From positions 1-21,992 of the IMG/VR virus record IMGVR_UViG_3300030450_002462: a DNA stretch of 21,992 nucleotides, one strand, 5' to 3'. Each line of letters starts with the position of its first letter. Position 1 is the stretch's first letter. The DNA comes from a virus. The notes beneath the pieces were generated by a model. That model saw only the letters and a list, made by a program, of their open reading frames with translations, was not told where the DNA came from and searched no databases. Shown piece after piece: positions 6,495 to 14,787 of this stretch. The translations under genes were made by a program, and so were the position numbers.

Positions 6495-9400
6495 ATTAAA
6501 TAATCTCCGTTTTGTAATACTATAGTTTGTGCATTTTGATACAACGCCCAATTCTCATCATATGCTAAGGCCATATTATTAATTCTGTTCACATCTAAGT
6601 CCACAGATAATTGCCATAATCTTTTAGTGTCGGTTTGGCTATCATCTAATGCAAATTGTAAAATTCCATTAGCAGACGTTATTATAGCTAAAGTACAAGT
6701 AGTTGATAAACCAGATTGTGTGATGCTAAATTCTTGAACACCACCAGCAGTTCCTATTCTTGTGATAGTTCCGTTCATATCTTTGAAAGCCGCATAATAT
6801 GCAAACGCCTCAGTAGTTCCCAATGGATATGTGCTGCTTGTGCCACCAATTACAGTAGCAATACCTTTAACTCTAATTATCATATTACTATTTAGAGGCA
6901 TTCTTAATGGTGTGTTGTAAACGTCTGATTCTGGATAAGCATATCCTCTTGTGTTTCCAGATGTATTTCCAGATAATATCAATCTATGTGATTCGCCTTG
7001 TAATTGGGGAATTGGATATTTTTTTGTTCCATATTTTATGACCATATCATCACCGTATAGTGGCATGATTGCAGAATCGTATTTAGTATTATAAACACCT
7101 CTAACTAAAGGTCTATTTAATCCGCCTAATTTATCAAATACAATGCTTTTTAATCGTTTTGTGTCTAATATATCTGTTGTTCCAAATATATTTTTTAATC
7201 TAATTGGTAAACTGCTTGTATTTGCCATACAAGGATATAAACCATTAGCAGCTTGTGAAGTCCAATTCCACAAAATCATTCCTCCGTTGCAAGAACAGCA
7301 TTCTGGGCTTGTATAAGCACCTACAACACTTGGTAATGTTGTAACGGGAGTACAAGATGGGTCGTTATCAGGACACCATAGAAAAAATGTATCTAAATAT
7401 AAATTACTATCTCCAAATTTTCCCGGAACATAATCACATCCCTCACAATTTTCTTTGCTATCTAACGATTTTATTAGCGTTACTTTAGTAGATGCGAGAG
7501 AACCAACTTGATAATTGTGTATATTAAGGATTCTCCAATAACTATCTTTTATAAAGATTTCGTCTGCAAAGCTAAAACTAAATATATCTACTTCATTTAG
7601 GTTCAAATGACATTCCATTATTCTAGCTTGTGAACTATATATATTATCTAAATATGGCTTCCAATACTTTCCATACAATGTGTTATTAAACCAACTACCA
7701 ATATCATTATTGTAATTAAACACCGATAGATTTCCAACAATAGGAGGTGTGGAGTTCCAATATAAAGAATTATTAGCAACATTTAGCGCATAGGTGTTAG
7801 CGGGATTACTACCAGATCCGGGAGTTATATCAAAAGGACTGCAAACAGGATATGTTGTGAAGTTATATGCTGTAACTGTTAAAGTGCCACTATTATCATA
7901 GGTTCTATGGAGATTGTATGATGTGGTTGTTCCATCTACTGACAATACTGTTGTTGCTGTTCCACAATAATAAAATAGTTTTGGCTTAGTTACTTTTATA
8001 GTGTTTTCAGTTTGACCATCTCTTTGGTCATAGCTAAATTCATATTGAGGGGAAAAGTTTGGTAAATATGTTCCTAGCTGTGTATCTTCACCAGCAAAGA
8101 CTTGGCTATTTATAAACGGAGAAAATATAGATTCATTTTTCAATTCTCCTTTAGCGAAATCATTATTAAAATTTGTGATTTTTAAATGTCCGAAAACATT
8201 TACATCACTATATCTTTCTTTAATAGACTTATTAAATAAATCCACATCTTCTTGGTCAGTTAGATGCACTATCTTTTTTTGTATATCAGTAGTGTCTTTT
8301 ACGATTATTTCTTTAGAAGTATCTAGCTTTTCAGACCAATGCTTTAATTCCCCACTAGCTATAAAGTCGTTGTATGGTTCGATAATTAGGTTTGTATCGT
8401 CATCTGGATTTGTTAATATAACCAGATTAAATCTTTGTAGAATATCTTTTAAAAACTGTCTTTGAGTAATTTCGGGATCAATACAGGCAGGAACATCTAT
8501 AATTTCACCATAAGTTTCTGCACTACTCCAAACCCAATCCATTCTAATGTTGCTATATAAATCATTGCCAACTAACCACCCCATCCAAGCATAGCCTGTA
8601 GATGACCCCAGCGTTAATGTCATTGTGCCGCCAGAACTTTTGTAATTACTAACTTGAACAACAATTTGAGCTGAAGCACCAACGGGCATATTTTCAAGTG
8701 AAATACTGTAATCCCAAGGAATAAACAGGGTGTTACCAACGGTTGTTGTTATGTTCCACGTAATTGATTCTCCATAACTAGGAATACTAAAATCTGGCGC
8801 TGCTGTTGCTGCATCAAATGGTCTTAATATAGCTTTAAACTCAATGGGAGAATTAGCTATATACGGAGCTATATTACTTGCTTCTACAAAGTGACTAATA
8901 CTCACCTGCATCATTCCATTATCTGCTCTTGTGAAATAATTATATTGTTCATTCCAAACATCATCTGGGTCTTGAGGTGCTGTGTTTCCTGGTGTTGGTA
9001 TTACTGTATCTGCTGGTACTATACACTCATATTCCTGTGCTGTTCCGGATGTAGTTGTTTCAATTCCCCAAGCAGCACTATTTCCAACATCCATAATTCC
9101 ACTAGGAGCAGCGTTTGCGTTTGTTGTAGGAATTGTTGGAGTTTCTAAATGATTCCCTGTGGTCATAAAGAGTTTTCCAAAATAAGAACCATCTATAAAT
9201 GATGACGTATAAGAAAAACCTGCGTTAGCTAATATACGATTAAACATTTCCTTCAACTGTATGGAAGGCCTAAATTGTGTGATAGGAACACTAATGTCAC
9301 TAGAGATAGTAGCGTCATCAATACTTGAGATTGCTGAAGCATCTAATCTTAGGTATCTTTTTATGTCATTACCAGAAGCATCAATATCATTTTCATTAAA

Positions 9401-9994
9401 ATAAAACTTATCTTGAGTAACTGAAATGGGGTACATAACCTTCTGAACACCCGCAGCCGCATCTCTTAATGATGCACCTGCTGCATTTATAAATGCACTA
9501 CTTGCACCATTCCAAGAGAGTACCATTTGCGTATTGGTGAAATTGTGGTTTAAGTCTGCACTATAACTGCCATTCTCATTTTTGAATACATCTTTTAGCC
9601 TTTTTTCACCTATCGTACTAAATAGAGTTGCACTACTAGACATCATAACCACTTCGTAAACACCAGCTTTTGTATATACTGATTTAAGTTGTAAGCTGCC
9701 CTCAAATTGTGGAACTGTGCCAACATATAAAATAGCATCAAATTTTGTTCTTGTGTTGAATACTAAAGTTTCTAAATTCACATTATACCAATCTTGAAAG
9801 AATTGATGGTTATTGTCAGTAAACGGAAGTTTGAAAGTTTGAGAATAACTTGACTTTCTACTTTCAGGTTCTTTAATATCTGAGAATTGAAAATTCAAAG
9901 AAACATTTGGTGCTTCTTGTAAATCCAAATTATAAGCTGTTGTAGAACCAGCACTACTTGTAGCTTTTCGATATGCAACTAAACGTACATTCAT
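6485..9994 (-). CDS. Large tail tip / baseplate-like protein (1169 aa)
   Basis: This is the largest gene of the window. The first 120 residues (MNVRLVAYRKATSS, then LNFQFSDIKEPESRKSSYSQ and TFKLPFTDNNHQFFQDWY) match a start I have seen in large structural proteins of Bacteroidota phages, where 'R(K/S)SYSQTFKLPFT' is a hallmark. I infer a tail hub, tip or host-contact protein. The middle is long, Asn/Thr/Ser-rich and probably beta-sandwich in nature. Residues about 849-899 form a Cys-rich patch (CEGC, then WCPDNDPSC, then CCSC). The end is a smooth Thr/Ser-rich region with an ending GDYLIWN. Its start ATG shares one base with the TAA of the preceding gene (TAATG), so the two are coupled. A tail fibre is an alternative. 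Confidence 0.65.
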   Translation of the reverse strand: MNVRLVAYRKATSSAGSTTAYNLDLQEAPNVSLNFQFSDIKEPESRKSSYSQTFKLPFTDNNHQFFQDWYNVNLETLVFNTRTKFDAILYVGTVPQFEGSLQLKSVYTKAGVYEVVMMSSSATLFSTIGEKRLKDVFKNENGSYSADLNHNFTNTQMVLSWNGASSAFINAAGASLRDAAAGVQKVMYPISVTQDKFYFNENDIDASGNDIKRYLRLDASAISSIDDATISSDISVPITQFRPSIQLKEMFNRILANAGFSYTSSFIDGSYFGKLFMTTGNHLETPTIPTTNANAAPSGIMDVGNSAAWGIETTTSGTAQEYECIVPADTVIPTPGNTAPQDPDDVWNEQYNYFTRADNGMMQVSISHFVEASNIAPYIANSPIEFKAILRPFDAATAAPDFSIPSYGESITWNITTTVGNTLFIPWDYSISLENMPVGASAQIVVQVSNYKSSGGTMTLTLGSSTGYAWMGWLVGNDLYSNIRMDWVWSSAETYGEIIDVPACIDPEITQRQFLKDILQRFNLVILTNPDDDTNLIIEPYNDFIASGELKHWSEKLDTSKEIIVKDTTDIQKKIVHLTDQEDVDLFNKSIKERYSDVNVFGHLKITNFNNDFAKGELKNESIFSPFINSQVFAGEDTQLGTYLPNFSPQYEFSYDQRDGQTENTIKVTKPKLFYYCGTATTVLSVDGTTTSYNLHRTYDNSGTLTVTAYNFTTYPVCSPFDITPGSGSNPANTYALNVANNSLYWNSTPPIVGNLSVFNYNNDIGSWFNNTLYGKYWKPYLDNIYSSQARIMECHLNLNEVDIFSFSFADEIFIKDSYWRILNIHNYQVGSLASTKVTLIKSLDSKENCEGCDYVPGKFGDSNLYLDTFFLWCPDNDPSCTPVTTLPSVVGAYTSPECCSCNGGMILWNWTSQAANGLYPCMANTSSLPIRLKNIFGTTDILDTKRLKSIVFDKLGGLNRPLVRGVYNTKYDSAIMPLYGDDMVIKYGTKKYPIPQLQGESHRLILSGNTSGNTRGYAYPESDVYNTPLRMPLNSNMIIRVKGIATVIGGTSSTYPLGTTEAFAYYAAFKDMNGTITRIGTAGGVQEFSITQSGLSTTCTLAIITSANGILQFALDDSQTDTKRLWQLSVDLDVNRINNMALAYDENWALYQNAQTIVLQNGDYLIWN

Positions 9995-11445
9995 TATGAG
10001 TTCGTATTTACAGGATTAGCGTATTCTATATTAATAGTGTATCTTATTAATCCGTCATTAGCAACTGTTTTTTTAACATAACTACTGTCGGTTATTGTTA
10101 CTGCTTCTGTGTATGTGGTTTCAGCGTTTTCTACAACATATACATCTGTTGACATTATTAGCTTTTCTAATAGGTTTGCATCCGCTTCTGAAATCCAATC
10201 TGTATTTAATGTTTCCCTTAAAATAGCAGTTGTTTTACGGGTTGTTACGCCCCTTTGAGTATTATTGTAGTTCCATTTATCTTCATTCCATATACCTAGC
10301 ATGGTATTGTACTTATCTCTTTCTACATTTATAGTTTGAGTAGATTTCATTTTGAAATTAAAATAATCATAACAACCTAAGCTGTTTCTCCAAGCTAATC
10401 TTCTTACATTAAATCCTTTGCAGCTTCCATCTTGTTTAATAAAGTAATATGGTGCTGTTTTAACTACAGCTGAATTATCTGATCCTTGAATTGTGTAATA
10501 CGCCCAATTACTAAAATTAGATGGTCGAGCATCCCCCGAACTTCCGCCCACAGGTGTTACAGTTGACGCTTGTAAATTTGCAGGACCAGAACCAAAATAA
10601 ACCAATCTGTGTATATCTGTAATTCCTACTCCTCCAGGACCTCCTCCACCATGAGCACCAATGTTAGTGATTTGCTGTGTGCTTCCTATTTGACTACCTG
10701 CACTATCATAATACTTAATCAGTATTCTTTCTATGTCACTATCAAAATTAGCATTGTCATTTAAAAAAGCTATGGTATGATAGTCTGATTCTCTAACGTG
10801 ATTAATATAACCAGATATATTATATTCACCTGTGCTTTGTTCCAGATCACTCAAGAAAAGGTCTGTTGCACTATTCCCGTTATAAACATCAAAAGCTGTT
10901 CCTTGAATATAAGCTGCATCTGAACCTCTATCGGTTAGCAATGGAAGTGAAGCTGCCATATATATCAATGTGTCATTAACGCTTGGAGTTGTATCTTCAG
11001 CGGGAACGGCAGACGCAGAACTGCTATATTCTTGATATGCTTTTACATATATGGTTTTTATTTGACTATTATTAGTAGCGAATGGCTTTGCTGGAACATT
11101 AGCACCTAATTTGTGAATCGTTGTATATGGAACACTTGTGTCGTTTGGATCAAGTACGGTGTTTAATAGTTGAGTATTAACAATCCGTCCAACATCAAAA
11201 TATGCTCTTGCTTTATCATTAGCAACATCATCTGGCTCTCCATTTCTACGTTGTTTTATCTTAGCTAATAAAGTACCAGAAGCATCATCTAATCTAACTT
11301 CTAGTATTAATTTAAAATAAAACAAGCCACTAATATTATCTTGCTTTACCATATAACCAATAGCAGGTGTCCAATTAGTTATAACGGGTACTTTAGACGT
11401 TGTATTTACAGGTTCTTGTTCAAATGTTATATTTCCTAATGCCAT
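9994..11445 (-). CDS. Tail-associated structural protein (483 aa)
   Basis: I assign this to the tail by context and by remembered form: it lies between tail-completion-like genes and the large tail protein, and is coupled to the latter by a one-base stop/start overlap. The protein starts MALGNITFEQEPVNTTSKVP. A middle Gly-rich loop reads GAHGGGGPGGVGIT. The C-terminal third (NVRRLAWRNSLGCYDYFNFK, then STQTINVERDKY) resembles a 'W.N.LG..DY..F' motif seen in proteins of this location in Bacteroidota phages. There is no signal peptide or membrane segment. Composition is Asn/Thr/Tyr-rich and probably mainly beta. It may be a distal tail or baseplate protein that partners the 1169-residue protein. 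Exact role unknown. Confidence 0.6.
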   Translation of the reverse strand: MALGNITFEQEPVNTTSKVPVITNWTPAIGYMVKQDNISGLFYFKLILEVRLDDASGTLLAKIKQRRNGEPDDVANDKARAYFDVGRIVNTQLLNTVLDPNDTSVPYTTIHKLGANVPAKPFATNNSQIKTIYVKAYQEYSSSASAVPAEDTTPSVNDTLIYMAASLPLLTDRGSDAAYIQGTAFDVYNGNSATDLFLSDLEQSTGEYNISGYINHVRESDYHTIAFLNDNANFDSDIERILIKYYDSAGSQIGSTQQITNIGAHGGGGPGGVGITDIHRLVYFGSGPANLQASTVTPVGGSSGDARPSNFSNWAYYTIQGSDNSAVVKTAPYYFIKQDGSCKGFNVRRLAWRNSLGCYDYFNFKMKSTQTINVERDKYNTMLGIWNEDKWNYNNTQRGVTTRKTTAILRETLNTDWISEADANLLEKLIMSTDVYVVENAETTYTEAVTITDSSYVKKTVANDGLIRYTINIEYANPVNTNS

Positions 11446-11449
11446 ATTT

Positions 11450-12028
11450 TTACACTTTTATATTTATTTCCATCTCTTCCGTTCCGCCTAGTATTCCATC
11501 TAGGTCATCAGCAAAAGATTGTGTTATATTATCTGTTTGTTTTTTTAATTGTTGCGTGAATGGTTTGCTGAAAAATTGGGTTCTTTCTAATCCCCTTTGA
11601 AATATAGAACGCTGAATTAAGAACACCAAACTCTTTCTTGGTATAAATCTTCCTTGCTTATCTCTAGCTTCTTTAAGTGGTTTGTTTACAACCCACCTGT
11701 CTATTGCTGTTCTAAATTGCGCCCACTTTCCTCTAGATTTACCACTACCGAATCTAAAATCACTACCATGCCCCCTAGCACGTCCACTACCTTTAAATCC
11801 TCCAGCACCTCTCACACCTTCGTCAACGAATTGCCAATAATCATCAGCACGTCCAAATTCAAATTCTAGTGTTACAGAATTTTGTGCCTTTGTAACTAAA
11901 TAATCAAAATCATTATAAAGGGTGTTTTTGCTTGTGGTCTTTTTCTTACGTTTAAGAATGCCTTTTCCTTCTTTAACAACATTCTTGCCAAGTTTCTGTA
12001 GTGCTTGTATGGTGTTTTTAAATTCCAT
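11450..12028 (-). CDS. Putative tail-completion / head-tail joining protein (192 aa)
   Basis: A very basic protein (MEFKNTIQALQKLGKNVVKE, then KGILKRKKK). The middle has a beta strand LEFEFGRADDYWQFVDEGVR followed by a long Gly/Arg-rich loop (GRARGHGSDFRFGSGKSRGK). This 'strand - Y..FV..G..G - flexible basic loop' layout is like HK97 gp10-type neck and tail-completion proteins, where the equivalent reads 'Y..FVE.GT'. The C-terminal part is helical with LVFLIQRSIFQRGL. It starts with an ATG sharing one base with the stop of the tail-terminator-like gene, which fits a neck/tail-completion pair. Identification is tentative; a DNA-binding role would also suit the basic loop. Confidence 0.5.
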   Translation of the reverse strand: MEFKNTIQALQKLGKNVVKEGKGILKRKKKTTSKNTLYNDFDYLVTKAQNSVTLEFEFGRADDYWQFVDEGVRGAGGFKGSGRARGHGSDFRFGSGKSRGKWAQFRTAIDRWVVNKPLKEARDKQGRFIPRKSLVFLIQRSIFQRGLERTQFFSKPFTQQLKKQTDNITQSFADDLDGILGGTEEMEINIKV

Positions 12029-12519
12029 TATGAATTAGGGCTTACAGGTGCAATACAAAGGTTATTTTTATTATTTACATCAACACTAATTGCTGCACTC
12101 CATCCCGTTAAAAGGTTGTTAAATCTAGCTGTGAACGGTTCTGCTGTTATAGGCAACTCCAATACAACTTCACCATCAACCCAAGATGTTGAATATAAAG
12201 AGTGTTTAAATTCTGCAATGACATCTTTTAGTATATTTAGTGTTTCAGAATAAGCATCAACACGTCCAACCCTTTGTTTGTTTGGTTCGTCACCAACTTC
12301 TTCATTGATCATATCCATCACATATATTGTAAATGAGTAAGTTAGAACGCCTTGATTTATTGTAGCACTTCCGGGTTCAGCATATAGTATTGTATAATCA
12401 GTAGCCCCAAGTTTGTTTATATCAACTTCATCCATCATTCCCGAATGGAAGCTATTTATTTCATAATGCTTTTCAGCTATTGTTTCTAAATATCCTACTA
12501 CGTTTCTAAAAGTTATCAT
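12028..12519 (-). CDS. Putative tail terminator protein (163 aa)
   Basis: The protein (MITFRNVVGYLETIAEKHYE) has an N-terminal helix followed by strands ATDYTILYAEPGS and GVLTYSFTIYVMD, a helix-forming segment RVDAYSETLNILKDVIAEF, and an acidic strand VDGEVVLELPITA, ending LTGWSAAISVDV. A helix plus mixed sheet with a conserved W near the end is the layout of lambda gpU / T4 gp15-like tail terminators, which cap the tail tube. Its start overlaps by 14 bases the end of the tail chaperone frameshift extension. Position next to the chaperone and a tail-completion-like gene fits. Family assignment is by layout only. Confidence 0.5.
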   Translation of the reverse strand: MITFRNVVGYLETIAEKHYEINSFHSGMMDEVDINKLGATDYTILYAEPGSATINQGVLTYSFTIYVMDMINEEVGDEPNKQRVGRVDAYSETLNILKDVIAEFKHSLYSTSWVDGEVVLELPITAEPFTARFNNLLTGWSAAISVDVNNKNNLCIAPVSPNS

Positions 12520-12748
12520 AGTTACTTTTTTGTTTATTATTATAATCTTGAGAATATGCCAAATATGTTAACACTTCTAAGATTGGTAAATTTGTTATTT
12601 TATCAATATCCAATATAGATGATGACATTCCATATAGAACATTATACCATCCCCACTTGGATTGCATTGTTACGCCTTTTGCGGTTTCATTTCCTGTGCT
12701 TGTAAAGATTGCAGCGAAGTCCTTACTAATACGTTTCCTAAAGTCAAA
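12506..12748 (-). CDS. Tail assembly chaperone, -1 frameshift extension (T-like part, 80 residues)
   Basis: This reading frame is open from well upstream of the end of the 193-residue chaperone gene (-1 relative to it) down to a TAG at 12506. If the ribosome slips back one base on the T run at 12746-12754, 80 residues (Phe-Asp-Phe-Arg-Lys-Arg...) are added after residue 168, giving a 248-residue fusion. The extension ends with SKWGWYNVLYGMSSSILDID, then KITNLPILEVLTYLAYSQD. This Trp-rich helix and 'D..K...LP..E.L.YL.Y' pattern is the form I expect of the T part of G/GT-type chaperones. An independent 53-residue product from ATG 12667, two bases after the upstream stop, is the alternative. Without either, the 150 bases here would be empty. 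Confidence 0.7.
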   Translation of the reverse strand, partial: FDFRKRISKDFAAIFTSTGNETAKGVTMQSKWGWYNVLYGMSSSILDIDKITNLPILEVLTYLAYSQDYNNKQKSNYDNF

Positions 12749-13251
12749 AAAAAACCTAAGCTCGATAATGCTATATTCATTGGGCAGTCCTTAAATAGTT
12801 CTTCTTTGAACTCATCTGGATTGTAGGGCTCAATGGCGTATCTTTCATTTACTTTGTTTGTAATTTTCCTATATAAAATACTCATTATAATATGTAGGTT
12901 TTCAACAGGTTCTTTACAATATGTTTCCAAATCTATATATTCTCCTGTTGTTAATTTTGAAAGATTAGGACAAAAACCGTATTCTATCTTTTTAAAAACA
13001 AATGTCTTTTTAAAATCATCTTGTGCTGGTTCAGTATCAATCATTCCTTTAATGATATTCATAATGTCCATTAAGTCAGTATAAGCCATTTTCTTTACAA
13101 CAAATGGTGTTGTATTGCATAATAATGCTATGCTCTTAATCACCTTGTTTTTATCACTTCCCTTTCCTTCTTGGATTTTGACATATCTTTGATATGTTCC
13201 TATTGTTATATCAGACCAATTATCTGGTATGCTTAATTTGACCTCTTTCAT
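12670..13251 (-). CDS. Tail assembly chaperone, G-like short form (193 aa)
   Basis: Tail chaperones coat the tape measure during tail assembly. This protein starts MKEVKLSIPDNWSDITIGTY, followed by QRYVKIQEGKGSDKN. This start (K...IPD.W.DIT.G.Y..Y) is typical of tail chaperone-like proteins in Bacteroidota phages. Later regions are helical (TDLMDIMNIIKGMID) with a strand pair (FVFKKIEYGF). Near its end the gene carries nine T in a row, read GGT TTT TTT TTG, with an open -1 frame beyond (see the extension). After the run it ends LTLGNVLVRTSLQSLQAQEM-KPQKA. A leader element like those at the protease and scaffold genes sits three bases before its ATG. It lies between the terminase and tail-terminator-like genes. 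Confidence 0.7.
   Translation of the reverse strand: MKEVKLSIPDNWSDITIGTYQRYVKIQEGKGSDKNKVIKSIALLCNTTPFVVKKMAYTDLMDIMNIIKGMIDTEPAQDDFKKTFVFKKIEYGFCPNLSKLTTGEYIDLETYCKEPVENLHIIMSILYRKITNKVNERYAIEPYNPDEFKEELFKDCPMNIALSSLGFFLTLGNVLVRTSLQSLQAQEMKPQKA
12746..12754 (-). promoter_or_regulatory. Candidate -1 ribosomal frameshift site (T9 run)
   Basis: The minus strand has nine T after GG, with 0-frame codons GGT TTT TTT TTG. T TTT TTT is a perfect X XXY YYZ heptamer, allowing both Phe tRNAs to re-pair after slipping back one base. RNA polymerase slippage on T9 could give the same protein. I saw no obvious downstream pseudoknot by eye. Confidence 0.65.
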
Positions 13252-13254
13252 TAC

Positions 13255-13269
13255 TAATAAATATAAAAG
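13255..13269 (-). promoter_or_regulatory. Recurring leader element (copy at tail chaperone gene)
   Basis: Minus-strand CTTTTATATTTATTA, one T longer than the copies at 3748 and 4785, ends three bases before the ATG at 13251. Here a TTG also lies 22 bases before TATATTTA, so a promoter role is possible for this copy. Confidence 0.45.
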
Positions 13270-13284
13270 TTAATAATTTGTTTT

Positions 13285-14442
13285 TTACAATATATAATAC
13301 TTACCACTATGATTCACCGATAGCTTATTTAAACACAAATAACGTGTTGCGTCAATTAAGTGGTCGTTAATCTTTACAGGCGTATTTAACACATCACCAT
13401 TTTTATCTGTAGCCCATTTATAAGACCTAAATTCTTTTATAGCATTTAAACTGTCCTTTGTTATATGTAGTTTGTATCTACGCATAATATCTATTCCTAA
13501 ATGTATTCCTGCACCTTTCTTAGCTGGTTTTATGTTAAAGCCCTGTCTATATATTTCTTCTATTGTTTTAGGTTCTGCTGAATCACCTATTATTTCTGAT
13601 TGTCTATCTATTCTAAATTCACGTAGCTTATTAGCTAGATCAGTATTAGTTAATCTCTTTTCATACAGCATTTCTTTAATGTATAAATTGTCATCAGATT
13701 GATATACAGCAACTAAAGCAGAAGGTGAATTAGTAAATCCAAAATCAAGACCATAACCAATTAATCTGCCCTGCACCTCATCAACTAAATTAAAGTTCCT
13801 AAATATCATTGTTTGAACAGAACCTATTTCACCAAGTCCATACACCTGCCAATAATCTGGGTCTAGTTCTTTTAGTCTTTCTATTTCTGCTATTGTATCT
13901 TCGTCTAAAAATGGATTGGCTAAATATGTTGATTTAAAAAATGTGCAATCATCTCTAGTTATTACTTTATCATATATCCAGCTATACGGATCAGAAGGGT
14001 TGTAATCTAAATATATTTGTTCTGTTGTTCTTAGAATTAGCTGCTGCCAATCTTCATAAGCAAATTCATTAGCCTCATTTAGCCATAGATAATTTCTCTT
14101 ACGACCACGGATTTTCTGACTTTGATCTACGCTAATAAATTCTAATAAATTGCCATTTAATGTATATGATAATTCTGATTTATTGTGATTAGCTTCATTA
14201 TATAATTCTAGTTCTTTTAAGATAGAAATTACGTCACGGTAGGCTGTGCCTTTAAGGGCTGGGAGTGTCTTTCTACATATTGTAAACACCTTTCCTGTTT
14301 CTTCTAAGCATTTAACAATAAACAACTGACACAGCGAATAAGTCTTACTAGAACGCGTACCCCCCTGTAAGCACGTTATTCTAGTATCTGACTTATACGC
14401 CCTGTGAAATACATTTGTGCATTTAATCTTTCCCTGTGTCAA
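13285..14442 (-). CDS. terL: Terminase large subunit (385 aa)
   Basis: This is the DNA-packaging motor: an ATPase that pumps DNA into the prohead and a nuclease that cuts it. The Walker A is at residues 26-34 (QGGTRSSKT, the terminase variant with GGTRSSKT), and the Walker B with catalytic Glu is at 118-125 (LWLNEANE). The C-terminal RNase H-like nuclease has Asp233 in YGLDFGF, Asp287 in GDSAEPKT and Asp364 in DHLIDATRY. All expected key residues are present and 385 residues is a normal short TerL. The start at ATG 14442 overlaps the small-subunit gene by 20 bases. TerL of this compact kind (with 'GDSAEPK' and 'L.W.NE.NE') is common in phages with 'PBSX/Sf6-like' terminases, but the packaging mode (cos or pac) cannot be read from here. 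Confidence 0.95.
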   Translation of the reverse strand: MTQGKIKCTNVFHRAYKSDTRITCLQGGTRSSKTYSLCQLFIVKCLEETGKVFTICRKTLPALKGTAYRDVISILKELELYNEANHNKSELSYTLNGNLLEFISVDQSQKIRGRKRNYLWLNEANEFAYEDWQQLILRTTEQIYLDYNPSDPYSWIYDKVITRDDCTFFKSTYLANPFLDEDTIAEIERLKELDPDYWQVYGLGEIGSVQTMIFRNFNLVDEVQGRLIGYGLDFGFTNSPSALVAVYQSDDNLYIKEMLYEKRLTNTDLANKLREFRIDRQSEIIGDSAEPKTIEEIYRQGFNIKPAKKGAGIHLGIDIMRRYKLHITKDSLNAIKEFRSYKWATDKNGDVLNTPVKINDHLIDATRYLCLNKLSVNHSGKYYIL

Positions 14443-14770
14443 GTATTTCTATTTTAAGTTCAGTAAGTGATTTGCCACCACTTGTAATATCTAGCTTTTC
14501 TGCATACCCTCTATCCTTAGCTTTTGACTTTAGATAGAATATAATACTTGTTTCTTTACCGCTAGAGATATTCTTTATTAATTGCCCTTCTACATAATCT
14601 ATCTGTGCTTCTTTAATATCTTCTACTGCTTTAGCGAATTCTTTATCCTCTCGCATATAACGATAGTATGTAGATCTGCTTATATTACCTGCTTTTTTAC
14701 AAGCGTGGTATATTAGTCCTTGCGTTTCTTCTAACGCCTTTAATAGTTTCTCTTTTTTATTCTGTGCCAT
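14423..14770 (-). CDS. terS: Terminase small subunit (115 aa)
   Basis: The small subunit binds the packaging start site and regulates the large subunit. It begins MAQNKKEKLLKALEETQGLI and carries a helix-turn-helix at about residues 18-45 (YHACKKAGNISRSTYYRYMR), as expected for the DNA-binding domain. This is followed by a helical oligomerisation part (FAKAVEDIKEAQIDYVEGQL) and a C-terminal tail with LKSKAKDRGYAEKLDI, a pattern I know from TerS proteins of this type ('K...R.Y.E....'). Position upstream of and overlapping terL supports the call. The start ATG 14770 lies 17 bases after the stop of the ParB-methyltransferase gene. Confidence 0.9.
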   Translation of the reverse strand: MAQNKKEKLLKALEETQGLIYHACKKAGNISRSTYYRYMREDKEFAKAVEDIKEAQIDYVEGQLIKNISSGKETSIIFYLKSKAKDRGYAEKLDITSGGKSLTELKIEILDTGKD

Positions 14771-14787
14771 TTGTATTATTTAATCTA

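Noticed and set aside
6495-6551. A longer start (76 codons) for the small gene before the tape measure.
   Set aside because: The extra part lies inside the large tail gene in another frame; ATG 6494 gives a typical short overlap.
12668-12690. The word GCAAAAG near the end of the chaperone gene as the frameshift site.
   Set aside because: The P-site codon would not re-pair well after slipping, while the T9 run upstream fits the heptamer rule fully.
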